This document shows positions 41,294 through 49,692 of a stretch of DNA of 64,000 bases, piece by piece (position 1 is the stretch's first letter; the number at the start of each line of letters is the position of its first letter). A program made the translations under genes and the position numbers. A model generated the notes under the pieces. The model did not search any database and had not been told where the DNA came from. It worked only from the letters and a program-made list of their open reading frames with translations. Source of the stretch: Novosphingobium sp. Fuku2-ISO-50 (GTDB lineage Bacteria > Pseudomonadota > Alphaproteobacteria > Sphingomonadales > Sphingomonadaceae); the NCBI RefSeq assembly GCF_001519055.1, contig NZ_KQ954286.1:1-64000 (forward strand), given 5' to 3'.

Positions 41294-42769
41294 ATGACCA
41301 CATCCGATCGACGCTCTCCCCGCATCCCGTTGCGGGCGATTATCGACATCGGCTCAAACACCGTGCGCCTCGTCATTTATGGCGGCCCGGTGCGCGCGCC
41401 CGAAGTGCTGCATAATGAAAAGGTCACCGCCCGGCTCGGCAAAAGCGTCGCGGAATCCGGGCTGCTGGGCCGACGTGCCAGTGCGACGGCGCTGGCCGCG
41501 CTGGCCCGCTATCGCGTGTTGCTGTCGCTGCGCGGGGTCGATCGCGTCGATGTCGTGGCAACGGCGGCCGTGCGCGATGCCGCCAATGGCCCGGCCTTTC
41601 TCGAAAAGGTCGAAGGACTTGGCTTTGCCCCCCGCCTGTTGAGCGGCGAACAGGAAGCGGTGACCAGCGCGCATGGCGTGCTCGGCGCCTTTCCCGGCGC
41701 GCGCGGCATTGTCGGCGATCTTGGTGGGGGCAGCCTGGAACTGGTCGACATCGATGGCGACAGTTGCCGCCACGGCGTCTCGATGCCGCTTGGCACGCTG
41801 CGGCTTGCCGCCTTGCGCGCCGGGGGCGATCGCGGCTTTGGCCAGTCGGTCGGGCGGGCGTTGAAAAAGGCCGATTGGGCCGCCGAGCCGGGATCTACGC
41901 TCTATCTTGTCGGCGGATCGCTGCGCGCCTTTGCCCGCTATGCGATGAGCCGACTGGATTGGGCGATCGACGATCCGCACGGGTTTGAACTCAATCCCGT
42001 CGATGCCTTGCGCATTGCCAAAACGCTCGTGCGGCGCAAGCCCGAAACGCTGCGCCCGCTGCCCGGCATTTCCACCAGTCGCATGAACAGCCTGCCCGAT
42101 ACGGCGGCGCTGCTGGCCGTGCTGATCCGGCGCCTGGCGCCGGGCAAGCTGGTGTTTTCGGCATGGGGCCTGCGCGAAGGGATCCTTTACGAAGACATGC
42201 CCGTCGGCATTCGCGGGCAGGATCCGCTGGTCGCGGGGATGTCGGCCTTTGTCCAGGAACAGGGCATTCCGGCGCAGATCGGCGCGATGGTCGCCGGCTG
42301 GACCGTGGCGGCAAGCCCGCCTGCGGGAATCGAACGGCGCGAACGGCTGCGGCTGGCGACCACCATGCTGTGCCTTGCCGCTGCGACTGTCGAGCCCAAT
42401 TTGCGCGGCGACATTGCGCGCGACTGGGCCTTGCGCAAACGCTGGATCGGCGCCGGGACGACCGAGCGCGTCATGCTGGCGGTTGCCATGCTCGCCCATT
42501 CCGGGCGTCTTGACGTGCCGCCGCAATTGCTCACGCTTGTCCCGCCCGCCTCGCTGCGCGAAGCCCAGGCATGGGGGCTTGCCACCAGACTGTGCCGCCG
42601 GTTCAGCACGTGCGCGCCGCATGGCCTGACCGAAAGCAGCCTGACCGTCGAAGGCGAACGGCTGGTGCTGAGCGTACAGCCCGCGCTCGCCGCGCTGGTC
42701 AACGAAGGCGTCGAACGCGATCTCAAGGTGCTGGCCGCGCACCTTGGCCTGAAAAGCCAGGTGCGTTAA
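41294..42769 (+). CDS. ppx: Ppx/GppA-family exopolyphosphatase
   Basis: A 491-residue phosphatase of the actin-like ATPase superfamily that degrades polyphosphate from its end, and in some members acts on pppGpp. The N-terminal motif RAIIDIGSNTVRLVIY and the phosphate-loop GDLGGGSLELVDID are intact. A C-terminal HD-like extension (about 310-490) fits the long proteobacterial form. Paired with ppk1, it gives both synthesis and turnover of polyphosphate. Confidence 0.9.
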   Translation: MTTSDRRSPRIPLRAIIDIGSNTVRLVIYGGPVRAPEVLHNEKVTARLGKSVAESGLLGRRASATALAALARYRVLLSLRGVDRVDVVATAAVRDAANGPAFLEKVEGLGFAPRLLSGEQEAVTSAHGVLGAFPGARGIVGDLGGGSLELVDIDGDSCRHGVSMPLGTLRLAALRAGGDRGFGQSVGRALKKADWAAEPGSTLYLVGGSLRAFARYAMSRLDWAIDDPHGFELNPVDALRIAKTLVRRKPETLRPLPGISTSRMNSLPDTAALLAVLIRRLAPGKLVFSAWGLREGILYEDMPVGIRGQDPLVAGMSAFVQEQGIPAQIGAMVAGWTVAASPPAGIERRERLRLATTMLCLAAATVEPNLRGDIARDWALRKRWIGAGTTERVMLAVAMLAHSGRLDVPPQLLTLVPPASLREAQAWGLATRLCRRFSTCAPHGLTESSLTVEGERLVLSVQPALAALVNEGVERDLKVLAAHLGLKSQVR

Positions 42770-42784
42770 CCAAGCAGGCCGGGA

Positions 42785-44086
42785 TCAACCGCCCGGATTT
42801 GCCGCCTCGCGCGCGGCTTCGGCCTCGGCTGCGGCAAGCACGCGCAAGACATTGCCCGACCAGATCCTGGCAATATCTTCGCGGGAATACCCGGCCTTGA
42901 GCAGCGCCTCGGTAATCCTGGGCAGGCCGGCGACGTCTTCCATGCCCGATACACCGCCGCCGCCGTCCCAATCGGCGCCGATGCCGACATGGTCCACACC
43001 GGCGATTTTGATCGCGTGCAGCAGGTTGGCCATGACGTCGGCAAACGTCGGGCCGTTGATCACCGGATAACGCGCCTCGATCGCGCGCCGTTCGGTCAGC
43101 CAGGCGGCGCGGGCAGCCGGATCGAGCGCGCCGTTGTCCGGATATTTTTCTTCCAGTGCCTTCATGGCCGCCGTCCGCTGCGGATCGGACGTTTCCGCTT
43201 TGACATAGACGGTGTTGATCTGGATGACCCCGCCCTGCGCCGAAAGCGCGCGCAGATGCGCGTCGTCGATATTGCGCGGATGATCGAACACCGCGCGACA
43301 CCCCGAATGCGTAAGGATCACCGGCGATCTGGACAGCGCCAGCGCATCATCGAGCGCCTTGTCCGAACTGTGCGACAGATCGGGCACCACGCCGAGCCGG
43401 TTCATCCGCGCCAACAGCCCCTTGCCCGCCGGGCTCAGCCCACCCCACTGCTCCTTGTCGGTCGCGCTGTCGGCAAACTGGTTGTTGCGGAAATGGGCAA
43501 AGCCCGAAATGCGCACGCCCAGCCGATAGAAGGTGTCGAGCAAAGTCATGTCATCGCCCAGCGGCCAGGCGTTTTCGATCGACAGGAACACCACGATCCG
43601 CCCGCTTGCGGCGATTTTCGGCGCATCGGCGGCCTTGTCGGCCAGCGCAAAGATTGCCGGATGCGCGGCGACCATCTCGCGAATCGCCACGCCGCGCATG
43701 ATCGCCGCATCGCGCGCACCGCGTGTCGCTGCCGGAGTCAGGGGCCCTTGCGGCGTATAGATCGCCCAGAACCCGCCATCGAGATGGCCCTGCTTCATGC
43801 GCGGCACGTCGACCTGGCTGAAATCGCGCCGGGTATCGTGGCGGTCCATGATCGACCAGCCGGGTATGGCCAGAAATTCGGGCGTATCGAGATGGGTATC
43901 GAGCGTCAGCAGCGACCGATGCACACGCATCCCCTCTGCCGAAACCAGCGGCGCAGCATTGGCAGCAGGATGCTTTGCCGGTCGCGCGGCAAGCGGCCCG
44001 GTGATCAGGCCCAGCGCGAGACCGGTCAGCAAGAGGGCACGCCGGGTCAATGTGCCCGAAGCAAAGGGTCGGGACGGTGCGCGCAT
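42785..44086 (-). CDS. M19-family dipeptidase, exported
   Basis: A 433-residue zinc dipeptidase (renal dipeptidase family), hydrolysing dipeptides in the periplasm. The N terminus has TLTRRALLLTGLALGL, an Arg-Arg pair before a hydrophobic stretch, compatible with Tat export. Metal-binding segments are LDTHLDTPEF, the Glu in FLSIENAW, LSHSSDKALDDAL, LTHSGCRAVFDHPRN and DHVGIGADWDGGG. The ATG at 44084-44086 follows CAGGAG. It converges on ppx with 15 bases between. Confidence 0.88.
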   Translation of the reverse strand: MRAPSRPFASGTLTRRALLLTGLALGLITGPLAARPAKHPAANAAPLVSAEGMRVHRSLLTLDTHLDTPEFLAIPGWSIMDRHDTRRDFSQVDVPRMKQGHLDGGFWAIYTPQGPLTPAATRGARDAAIMRGVAIREMVAAHPAIFALADKAADAPKIAASGRIVVFLSIENAWPLGDDMTLLDTFYRLGVRISGFAHFRNNQFADSATDKEQWGGLSPAGKGLLARMNRLGVVPDLSHSSDKALDDALALSRSPVILTHSGCRAVFDHPRNIDDAHLRALSAQGGVIQINTVYVKAETSDPQRTAAMKALEEKYPDNGALDPAARAAWLTERRAIEARYPVINGPTFADVMANLLHAIKIAGVDHVGIGADWDGGGGVSGMEDVAGLPRITEALLKAGYSREDIARIWSGNVLRVLAAAEAEAAREAANPGG

Positions 44087-44279
44087 GACAATGGCTCCTG
44101 ACCGGGCGCATTCCCGGTAAACCACCATCCTTTTGTGGTCACGCCCCGTTGTCAAACGCTTATCACGACGCGGCAGGGTACACCTGGCGGGATATTTTAA
44201 CATCCATTACGCGATCTTAAGTATTTTTGCTCATACGGTTGCAGGAGTATCGTGCGACGCCCTTTTTAGAGGCAAAGTC

Positions 44280-44588
44280 ATGCATGCATCCGAAAAACCA
44301 TTGTCGCCCGCCCTGCAGCAGCGCCGTTCGGAACGGCTCGGCATCAGTGCAAAAGTGCAATATCGCCGCTCCACCGTGCGTATGGCGGGGGTGACGCTCG
44401 ATTTGTCATGCCATGGGGTACGCCTGGCGGCGATAGAGCGGATGCGCATCGGCGAAGTCTTGTGGATCACGCTGCCCACGCTTCCTCCGCGCCGCGCGGT
44501 GGTAAAGTGGGTCGATCGTTTCGATGTCGGGTGTGAATTCGACGAAGCGCTGCATCCGGCAGTGTTCGACCGGATCGTGTCTGGCTGA
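44280..44588 (+). CDS. PilZ-domain c-di-GMP receptor, small
   Basis: A 102-residue single PilZ domain. Both cyclic-di-GMP contact motifs are intact: RRSER (RxxxR, residues 15-19) and DLSCHG (D/N-x-S-x-x-G, 41-46). It probably senses c-di-GMP and adjusts motility or surface polysaccharide through a partner. The ATG at 44280 follows AGAGG; upstream codons of the longer frame are not needed. A degenerate HD-GYP protein and a second PilZ protein are within 14 kb. Confidence 0.87.
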   Translation: MHASEKPLSPALQQRRSERLGISAKVQYRRSTVRMAGVTLDLSCHGVRLAAIERMRIGEVLWITLPTLPPRRAVVKWVDRFDVGCEFDEALHPAVFDRIVSG

Positions 44589-44635
44589 TCGGGATACGCT
44601 TCCCCTGAGCCGCAGGCCGGTTTAGGGAAGCGCGC

Positions 44636-46267
44636 ATGTTGCGCCTGACAGAACTCAAACTTCCCCTCGACCATTCGCCCGACGATCTCGAAGCCGCGAT
44701 CTGCGACAGGCTGCGCATTGCGCGCGAAGACCTCGTCCGTTTCGCCCTCGCCAAACGCGGCAACGATGCACGCCGAAAAAGCGCGATCCAACTGGTCTAT
44801 GCGGTCGACGTCACCTTGCGTGACGAGGCCGAAGTGCTGGCGCGCCATGCCGGGGACAAGGATCTGCGCCCCTCGCCCGACACGGCCTATCGTTTTCCGG
44901 TCAAGGCGCCGTCCGGCTGGAACGGTCAGCGCCCGGTGGTGATCGGAGCCGGCCCGTGCGGGTTGCTGGCCGCGCTGATCCTCGCGCAGATGGGTTTGAA
45001 GCCGATCATCATCGAACGCGGCAAGGCGGTGCGCGAACGGACCAAGGATACCTGGGGCCTGTGGCGCCGGTCGGTGCTGAACCCGGAATCGAACGTGCAG
45101 TTCGGCGAAGGCGGCGCGGGCACCTTTTCCGACGGCAAACTCTACAGCCGGATCAAGGATCCGCGCCATCTCGGGCGCAAGGTTCTGGTCGAATTCGTCA
45201 AGGCGGGCGCCCCCGAAGAGATCCTGATCGAGGCGCATCCCCATATCGGCACCTTTCGCCTCGTCACCATGGTGATGAGCATGCGCGAAACGATCGAGGC
45301 GCTGGGCGGGGAATACCGCTTCGAAACGCGCGTCGAGGATTTCGAGATTGCCGAAGACCATGCGGGCACGCGTCGCCTGACGGGGCTTCGCCTGTCGGAT
45401 GGCAGCACTCTGGCGGCGAGCCACGTCATCCTAGCCGTCGGCCATTCGGCGCGCGACACATTCCATGTCCTCCACGATCGCGGCGTGCACATAGAGGCAA
45501 AGCCCTTTGCCATCGGCGTGCGCATCGAACATCCGCAAAGCTGGATCGACCGCGCGCGCTATGGCGCATTTGCCGGCAACAAGGTGCTCGGCGCGGCGGC
45601 CTATGCCGCGTCGCACGCGTGCAAGACCGGGCGAACGGTCTACAGCTTTTGCATGTGCCCCGGCGGGCGGGTGGTCGCCGCGACGAGCGAAGAGGGCCGT
45701 GTCGTCACCAACGGGATGAGCCAGTATTCGCGCGCGGAATTCAATGCCAATTCCGGGCTGGTGGTCGATATCGACCCGGCGCGCGATTACCCCGGAGGGC
45801 CGCTCGCCGGGATCGCGTTTCAGCGCAAGTGGGAAAGCCTGGCGTTCACCGCCGGTGGTGGCGATTATCGCGCGCCGGCCCAGAAAGTCGGCGACTTGCT
45901 TGCCGGGCGACCGTCGTCAGGCGATTTCGGCAGCGTGGTGCCCTCGTACAAGCCCGGCGTGCGGCTGACCGATCTGGGCCAGTGCCTGCCCGATTACGTG
46001 ATCGCCTCGATCCGCGAGGCACTGCCGATATTCGGGCGTCAGATCCCCGGCTACGATCATCCCGACGTGATCATGACAGGCGTTGAGACGCGTACATCGT
46101 CGCCCGTGCGAATCAGGCGCGGGCCCGACCTGCAAAGCGTCAACACGCGCGGGCTGTACCCGGCGGGCGAAGGCGCGGGATATGCCGGCGGCATCCTTTC
46201 CGCGGCAGTCGACGGCATCCGGGTGGCCGAGGCGCTGGCGCTCGACCTGGTGCAACCCCAAGCCTGA
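44636..46267 (+). CDS. FAD-dependent dehydrogenase, COG2509 type
   Basis: A 543-residue flavoprotein resembling the uncharacterised COG2509 group. The FAD motif is VVIGAGPCGLLAALILAQMG (about 101-120). Further conserved parts are NVQFGEGGAGTFSDGKL and the CMCPGGRVVAAT and GEGAGYAGGILSAAVDG blocks of the family. The first ~90 residues form a distinct N-terminal domain. Substrate and role are unknown. It begins 47 bases after the PilZ gene on the same strand. Confidence 0.85.
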   Translation: MLRLTELKLPLDHSPDDLEAAICDRLRIAREDLVRFALAKRGNDARRKSAIQLVYAVDVTLRDEAEVLARHAGDKDLRPSPDTAYRFPVKAPSGWNGQRPVVIGAGPCGLLAALILAQMGLKPIIIERGKAVRERTKDTWGLWRRSVLNPESNVQFGEGGAGTFSDGKLYSRIKDPRHLGRKVLVEFVKAGAPEEILIEAHPHIGTFRLVTMVMSMRETIEALGGEYRFETRVEDFEIAEDHAGTRRLTGLRLSDGSTLAASHVILAVGHSARDTFHVLHDRGVHIEAKPFAIGVRIEHPQSWIDRARYGAFAGNKVLGAAAYAASHACKTGRTVYSFCMCPGGRVVAATSEEGRVVTNGMSQYSRAEFNANSGLVVDIDPARDYPGGPLAGIAFQRKWESLAFTAGGGDYRAPAQKVGDLLAGRPSSGDFGSVVPSYKPGVRLTDLGQCLPDYVIASIREALPIFGRQIPGYDHPDVIMTGVETRTSSPVRIRRGPDLQSVNTRGLYPAGEGAGYAGGILSAAVDGIRVAEALALDLVQPQA

Positions 46268-46384
46268 ACCCCGGACGCCCATGCAGCAGCGGCGATGTAG
46301 AAGGGCAGCTCCGCAGCCTGCCTCTTGGGGTAGCAGCAAGGCGGCGACATTGGGTAAAATGCATCAAGGCAGTATGTTACTTCA

Positions 46385-46545
46385 CGGACATGACGCGATT
46401 TCCCCATTGAGTTGTCCTTTTTGCAAGCGTCAAACCCCATTTCGCACTTGCACAAATGCCGACTGCACCCCATTTGGAGCATGCCTTTCAGGCATCCTCT
46501 CCCAAACTTTTCAGGCCGGCCGGGCAACTGGCCGGCCATTTTTTT
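46385..46545 (+). ncRNA. Candidate small RNA with strong terminator
   Basis: The 303-base gap 46268-46570 ends with a strong terminator that is too far from the upstream gene to be its simple end. A promoter-like pair TTGGGT (46350-46355), 17 bases, TATGTT (46373-46378) would start RNA near 46385, giving about 160 nt. Inside is a second hairpin ATGCCT-TTC-AGGCAT (46481-46495), and the segment has no convincing ORF. Alternatively this is the 3' UTR of the upstream flavoprotein gene. Confidence 0.4.
46514..46545 (+). terminator. Rho-independent terminator
   Basis: An 8-bp stem GGCCGGCC / GGCCGGCC with an 8-base loop (46522-46529) followed after one A by seven T, on the plus strand. It is one of the clearest intrinsic terminators in the window and separates the plus-strand genes from the convergent HD-GYP gene. 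Confidence 0.9.
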
Positions 46546-46570
46546 GCACGCGCGAGCCTGCCGCGTGCGC

Positions 46571-47824
46571 TCAGCGTGCCGAGCTGCGGATCGCCCCGGC
46601 CAGCAGATCCCCGCGCAGCGATTCGAGCGGAGGCAGGCGCAAGCCGGCCGGATCGACAAGGCCCGCGATCGCATCTTCGCCATAGCACTGCCCCAGCGCC
46701 AGCGTCGTGGGGCGTGTCGGGATCACCCCGCCCACCCTCGGCTCCGTTGCCGCAAAGATCCGCACGATCGGCAATGCAAAGTCGGCATCATCCTGATCGA
46801 CCACCATGGCCAGCCGACCGCTGCGCAAATGGACGAACGAGCCGATCGGATAGACCCCGACCGTTTCGATCAAGCGCGCAGTCACGGCATCATCATAGAT
46901 GCCGACTTGCGCGCGGATATGGGCAAGCGCGTTCGCCGGATCGAGCGCCGGTGCATCGACCCCGGTGACAAGCCTGACATAGTCGTCACAGACCGCCGCC
47001 ATGCGCGCCGGCATGCCGATGTCCGCGCCGGACAGGCCCTGCGGATAGCCGCTGCCGTCCAGCCGTTCGTGATGCTGCTGACACGCCAGCAACACGCCAT
47101 CGGGAATGTCGCCGGCTGCGCGCAACCGGATCACCCCATCGACGACGTGCCCTTTTGCATGCGTGACGCAAAGATCGCGATAATCGGCCGCTCCGGCCTC
47201 GGTGGCCATTTGCGCAAGGCCCATGTCCATCATCAGCCCGGCCATCCCTGCCTCGCGGATCTTCGCGGGCGGCAGGCCCATTCGCCGCCCCAGCGCAACC
47301 ATCAGGGCCGAAACCGCCAGCGCCTGACGATAGAGATGCACCTGATCGCTCTGGCATTGCAGCAAGCCGTTGAACGCATAGATATTGCGCTGGATCGAGG
47401 CATAGATGTCCTCGATCACCGGCTCGACGTCGCTTGCCGCGACATGTTTGCCCAGTTGCGCTTCGATGAACATGCGGTTGACCGCCTTGCCCGTCGCGCG
47501 GGCCAGCCGCTCGGCGCGCGCGATTTCGGGCGACAGCGTCGCGGTTCGCCGTCCTGGCGGTGCGGCGCCACCCTGAGCCCCGCCGACAGGCGCGCGCAGC
47601 GGCGCAAGGTTTGAAGGATCGACGACCTCTGGCTCGGCGACATCGCGCCCGCGCGTCACATCGATCAGCACGGCACGGACACCGCTTGCGCGCAAGGAAT
47701 CGAGGCGTACGGGATCATCGAGCACAAAGTGTGCCTTCCAGAAGGGATGGCGAAACCAGTTCCCTTCCAGCCGGTGGATGAACATGCCCAGTTCGACCTG
47801 ATCGGCGCGGATTCGTTTCAACAT
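46571..47824 (-). CDS. HD-GYP-type protein with degenerate HD site
   Basis: A 417-residue protein with an N-terminal DUF3391 domain (start MLKRIRADQVELGMFIHRLE) and a C-terminal HD-GYP domain, the fold of c-di-GMP phosphodiesterases. The GYP part is kept (HHERLDGSGYPQGL), but the first metal ligand region reads LYRQAL where a His is expected, and the HD doublet is replaced by MMDMG in AGLMMDMGLAQ. One middle His (THAKGH) remains. Loss of key ligands argues for a sensor or scaffold rather than an enzyme. Start at 47824 is by family start; 47857 is an alternative. Confidence 0.8.
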   Translation of the reverse strand: MLKRIRADQVELGMFIHRLEGNWFRHPFWKAHFVLDDPVRLDSLRASGVRAVLIDVTRGRDVAEPEVVDPSNLAPLRAPVGGAQGGAAPPGRRTATLSPEIARAERLARATGKAVNRMFIEAQLGKHVAASDVEPVIEDIYASIQRNIYAFNGLLQCQSDQVHLYRQALAVSALMVALGRRMGLPPAKIREAGMAGLMMDMGLAQMATEAGAADYRDLCVTHAKGHVVDGVIRLRAAGDIPDGVLLACQQHHERLDGSGYPQGLSGADIGMPARMAAVCDDYVRLVTGVDAPALDPANALAHIRAQVGIYDDAVTARLIETVGVYPIGSFVHLRSGRLAMVVDQDDADFALPIVRIFAATEPRVGGVIPTRPTTLALGQCYGEDAIAGLVDPAGLRLPPLESLRGDLLAGAIRSSAR

Positions 47825-47918
47825 AGATCGTCGGATGCCCAATTCAGACAGAGGCATGACACAGGCGATCTCAACAGTCTGGCACCGGCGCTCCCCGCAA
47901 AGTCCCCTACCCGCGCGT

Positions 47919-48659
47919 TCAGCTTTCCTGAAAGCCGCTCGCTTGCGCCAGTTCGACAAGCGCAGCCCCAAGCGCCTCGATCTCGGCCTCGGTTCGCGAC
48001 CCGGCAAAGAGCGATGCGGACAGACACAGGCGGGGCGAGCGCGTTTCCGGCACGACGAGCCCGATCGAAACGATCCCGGGATGGGTAAACCCCTCGTCGA
48101 TGCCAAAGCCGGTCTGTCGCGCGCGCGCGACTTGTTCGACCCAGGCGGCATAGGCCAGCGCGCGACGCCAGCGCAGCCGGGCAAAGCGGCGCTCCATATC
48201 CGCCTGTCCGAGGCTCTCGGCCGCAATCAGGGCGCGACCGACCGATCCGCCGCCTACCGGCTGGCGCTGACCGATCGCCATGTGGATGCGTGTCGCCGCC
48301 TCGCTTTCGCCCAGTGCCACGAGCGCGAGGCGATCGCCGACCTGTTGCCACAGCCCGCACGTGCAGTCATGCGCCTTGGCAAAACGCGTGATCAGCGGCT
48401 GCACCCGCGCGATCAGCCGCGCCACGCGCGCCCCGGTCAACAGATCGGCCTCCTGCCATGCCGGTGCAAGCCGATAGAGCCGCGCATCGCCCTCGCGTTC
48501 GAGCGCACCTTCGCCAACAAGCGTGCGCAGCAGATTGAGCCCGCTCGACGGGCTGAGCCCGGTTTCGCGACACACTTGCGTCAGCGTCATCGGCCCTTCG
48601 GCGGCGAACAGGCGCAAAATGGCAAAGGCTTGTGAAACAGAGCGTACGGGACCGGACAT
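47919..48659 (-). CDS. IclR-family transcriptional regulator
   Basis: A 246-residue regulator with a winged HTH (RSVSQAFAILRLFAAEGPM, then VCRETGLSPSSGLNLLRTLV) and an IclR effector domain (about 75-246). The family often controls catabolism of aromatic or small organic acids, with the acid as effector. It is divergent from the acyl-CoA operon, with a 16-bp palindrome in the 102-base gap, and is the natural candidate to control it. Confidence 0.9.
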   Translation of the reverse strand: MSGPVRSVSQAFAILRLFAAEGPMTLTQVCRETGLSPSSGLNLLRTLVGEGALEREGDARLYRLAPAWQEADLLTGARVARLIARVQPLITRFAKAHDCTCGLWQQVGDRLALVALGESEAATRIHMAIGQRQPVGGGSVGRALIAAESLGQADMERRFARLRWRRALAYAAWVEQVARARQTGFGIDEGFTHPGIVSIGLVVPETRSPRLCLSASLFAGSRTEAEIEALGAALVELAQASGFQES

Positions 48660-48673
48660 CGCCCCGCTCTAGT

Positions 48674-48689
48674 TTCATATATATGAAAT
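48674..48689. promoter_or_regulatory. Perfect 16-bp palindrome, candidate IclR operator
   Basis: TTTCATATATATGAAA is a perfect palindrome, 15 bases upstream of the IclR start and 73 bases upstream of the SDR start. IclR-family operators are typically TTTC...GAAA palindromes. A second, shorter inverted repeat CAATT-CC-AATTG (48692-48703) is next to it. Confidence 0.7.
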
Positions 48690-48761
48690 GCAATTCCAAT
48701 TGTTGAAGCGCGCAAACATCCCGGTTACCGCCTGGGCAACAAGACAAGGGATGAGAATCGC

Positions 48762-49679
48762 ATGGCGGGCATATTGGAAGGCAAAGTCGTCGCCATTACC
48801 GGCGCAGGCCGCGGGATCGGGCGCGAAATCGCGCTGCTGTGCGCGCGCGAGGGCGCTGCGGTGGTCGTCAATGACCCCGGTGTCGCGCAAGGTGGTGACG
48901 GCGGCGATACAGGGCCCGCCGATACGACCGTGGCCGACATCCGCGCCGCCGGAGGCCGCGCCTACGCCAATCTCGCCAGCGTTGCCGATCCGCTGGGCGC
49001 GGCAAGCATCATCGAGGATGCCGTCGCGCAATTCGGCCGGATCGACGCCGTGGTCAACAATGCGGGCATCCTGCGCGACACGATCTGGCACAAGATGAGC
49101 CATGCCGACTGGCAAGCGGTCATCGACGTCAACCTGACCGGGCCGTTCAACGTGTCGAAAGCGGCGACACCCTATTTCCGCGAACAGGGCTCGGGCAGCT
49201 TTATCCACTTCACCTCGACCAGCGGCCTGATCGGCAATATCGGTCAGGCGAACTATTCCGCCGCAAAGCTCGGCCTCGTCGCGCTGTCGCAATCGATCGC
49301 GCTCGACATGGCGCGGTTTGGCGTGCGCTCGAACTGCATTGCGCCCTTTGCCTGGAGCCGGATGACCGCGTCGATCCCGGCCGAAACCCCCGACCAGAAA
49401 AAGCGCGTCGAACGCATGCAACAGATGAGCGCGGACAAGATCGCGCCGCTGGTGGCCTTTCTCGCCTCGGATCGCGCAGGCAACGTGAACAACCAGATCT
49501 TTGCCGTCCGCCGCAACGAGATCGTGCTGTTCGGCAAGCCGCGCCCGGTGCGCTCGATGGCCCGCAGCGAAGGCTGGACCGCGCAGACCATTGCCGACGA
49601 CCTGATCCCCGCCTTCGCCCCCAGCTTTGCCCGCGCCGACGAAGTCTCGGCGCATGTCTTCCCCTATGACCCGATCTGA
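48762..49679 (+). CDS. SDR dehydrogenase, MFE-2-like 3-hydroxyacyl-CoA type
   Basis: A 305-residue short-chain dehydrogenase. The cofactor loop is ITGAGRGIG (about 12-20), NNAG follows, and the catalytic Tyr and Lys are in QANYSAAKLG. The insert with VNDPGVAQGGDGGD and the long C terminus match the dehydrogenase part of peroxisomal-type MFE-2 enzymes, which oxidise (3R)-hydroxyacyl-CoA. First gene of a six-gene operon; the ACAD gene begins 13 bases later. Role inferred from family and context. Confidence 0.85.
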   Translation: MAGILEGKVVAITGAGRGIGREIALLCAREGAAVVVNDPGVAQGGDGGDTGPADTTVADIRAAGGRAYANLASVADPLGAASIIEDAVAQFGRIDAVVNNAGILRDTIWHKMSHADWQAVIDVNLTGPFNVSKAATPYFREQGSGSFIHFTSTSGLIGNIGQANYSAAKLGLVALSQSIALDMARFGVRSNCIAPFAWSRMTASIPAETPDQKKRVERMQQMSADKIAPLVAFLASDRAGNVNNQIFAVRRNEIVLFGKPRPVRSMARSEGWTAQTIADDLIPAFAPSFARADEVSAHVFPYDPI

Positions 49680-49692
49680 AGGGACCGATCCG

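Noticed and set aside
46412..47614. A 400-codon plus-strand frame over the HD-GYP gene
   Set aside because: Antisense to a protein with clear DUF3391 and HD-GYP features; it also crosses the intrinsic terminator.
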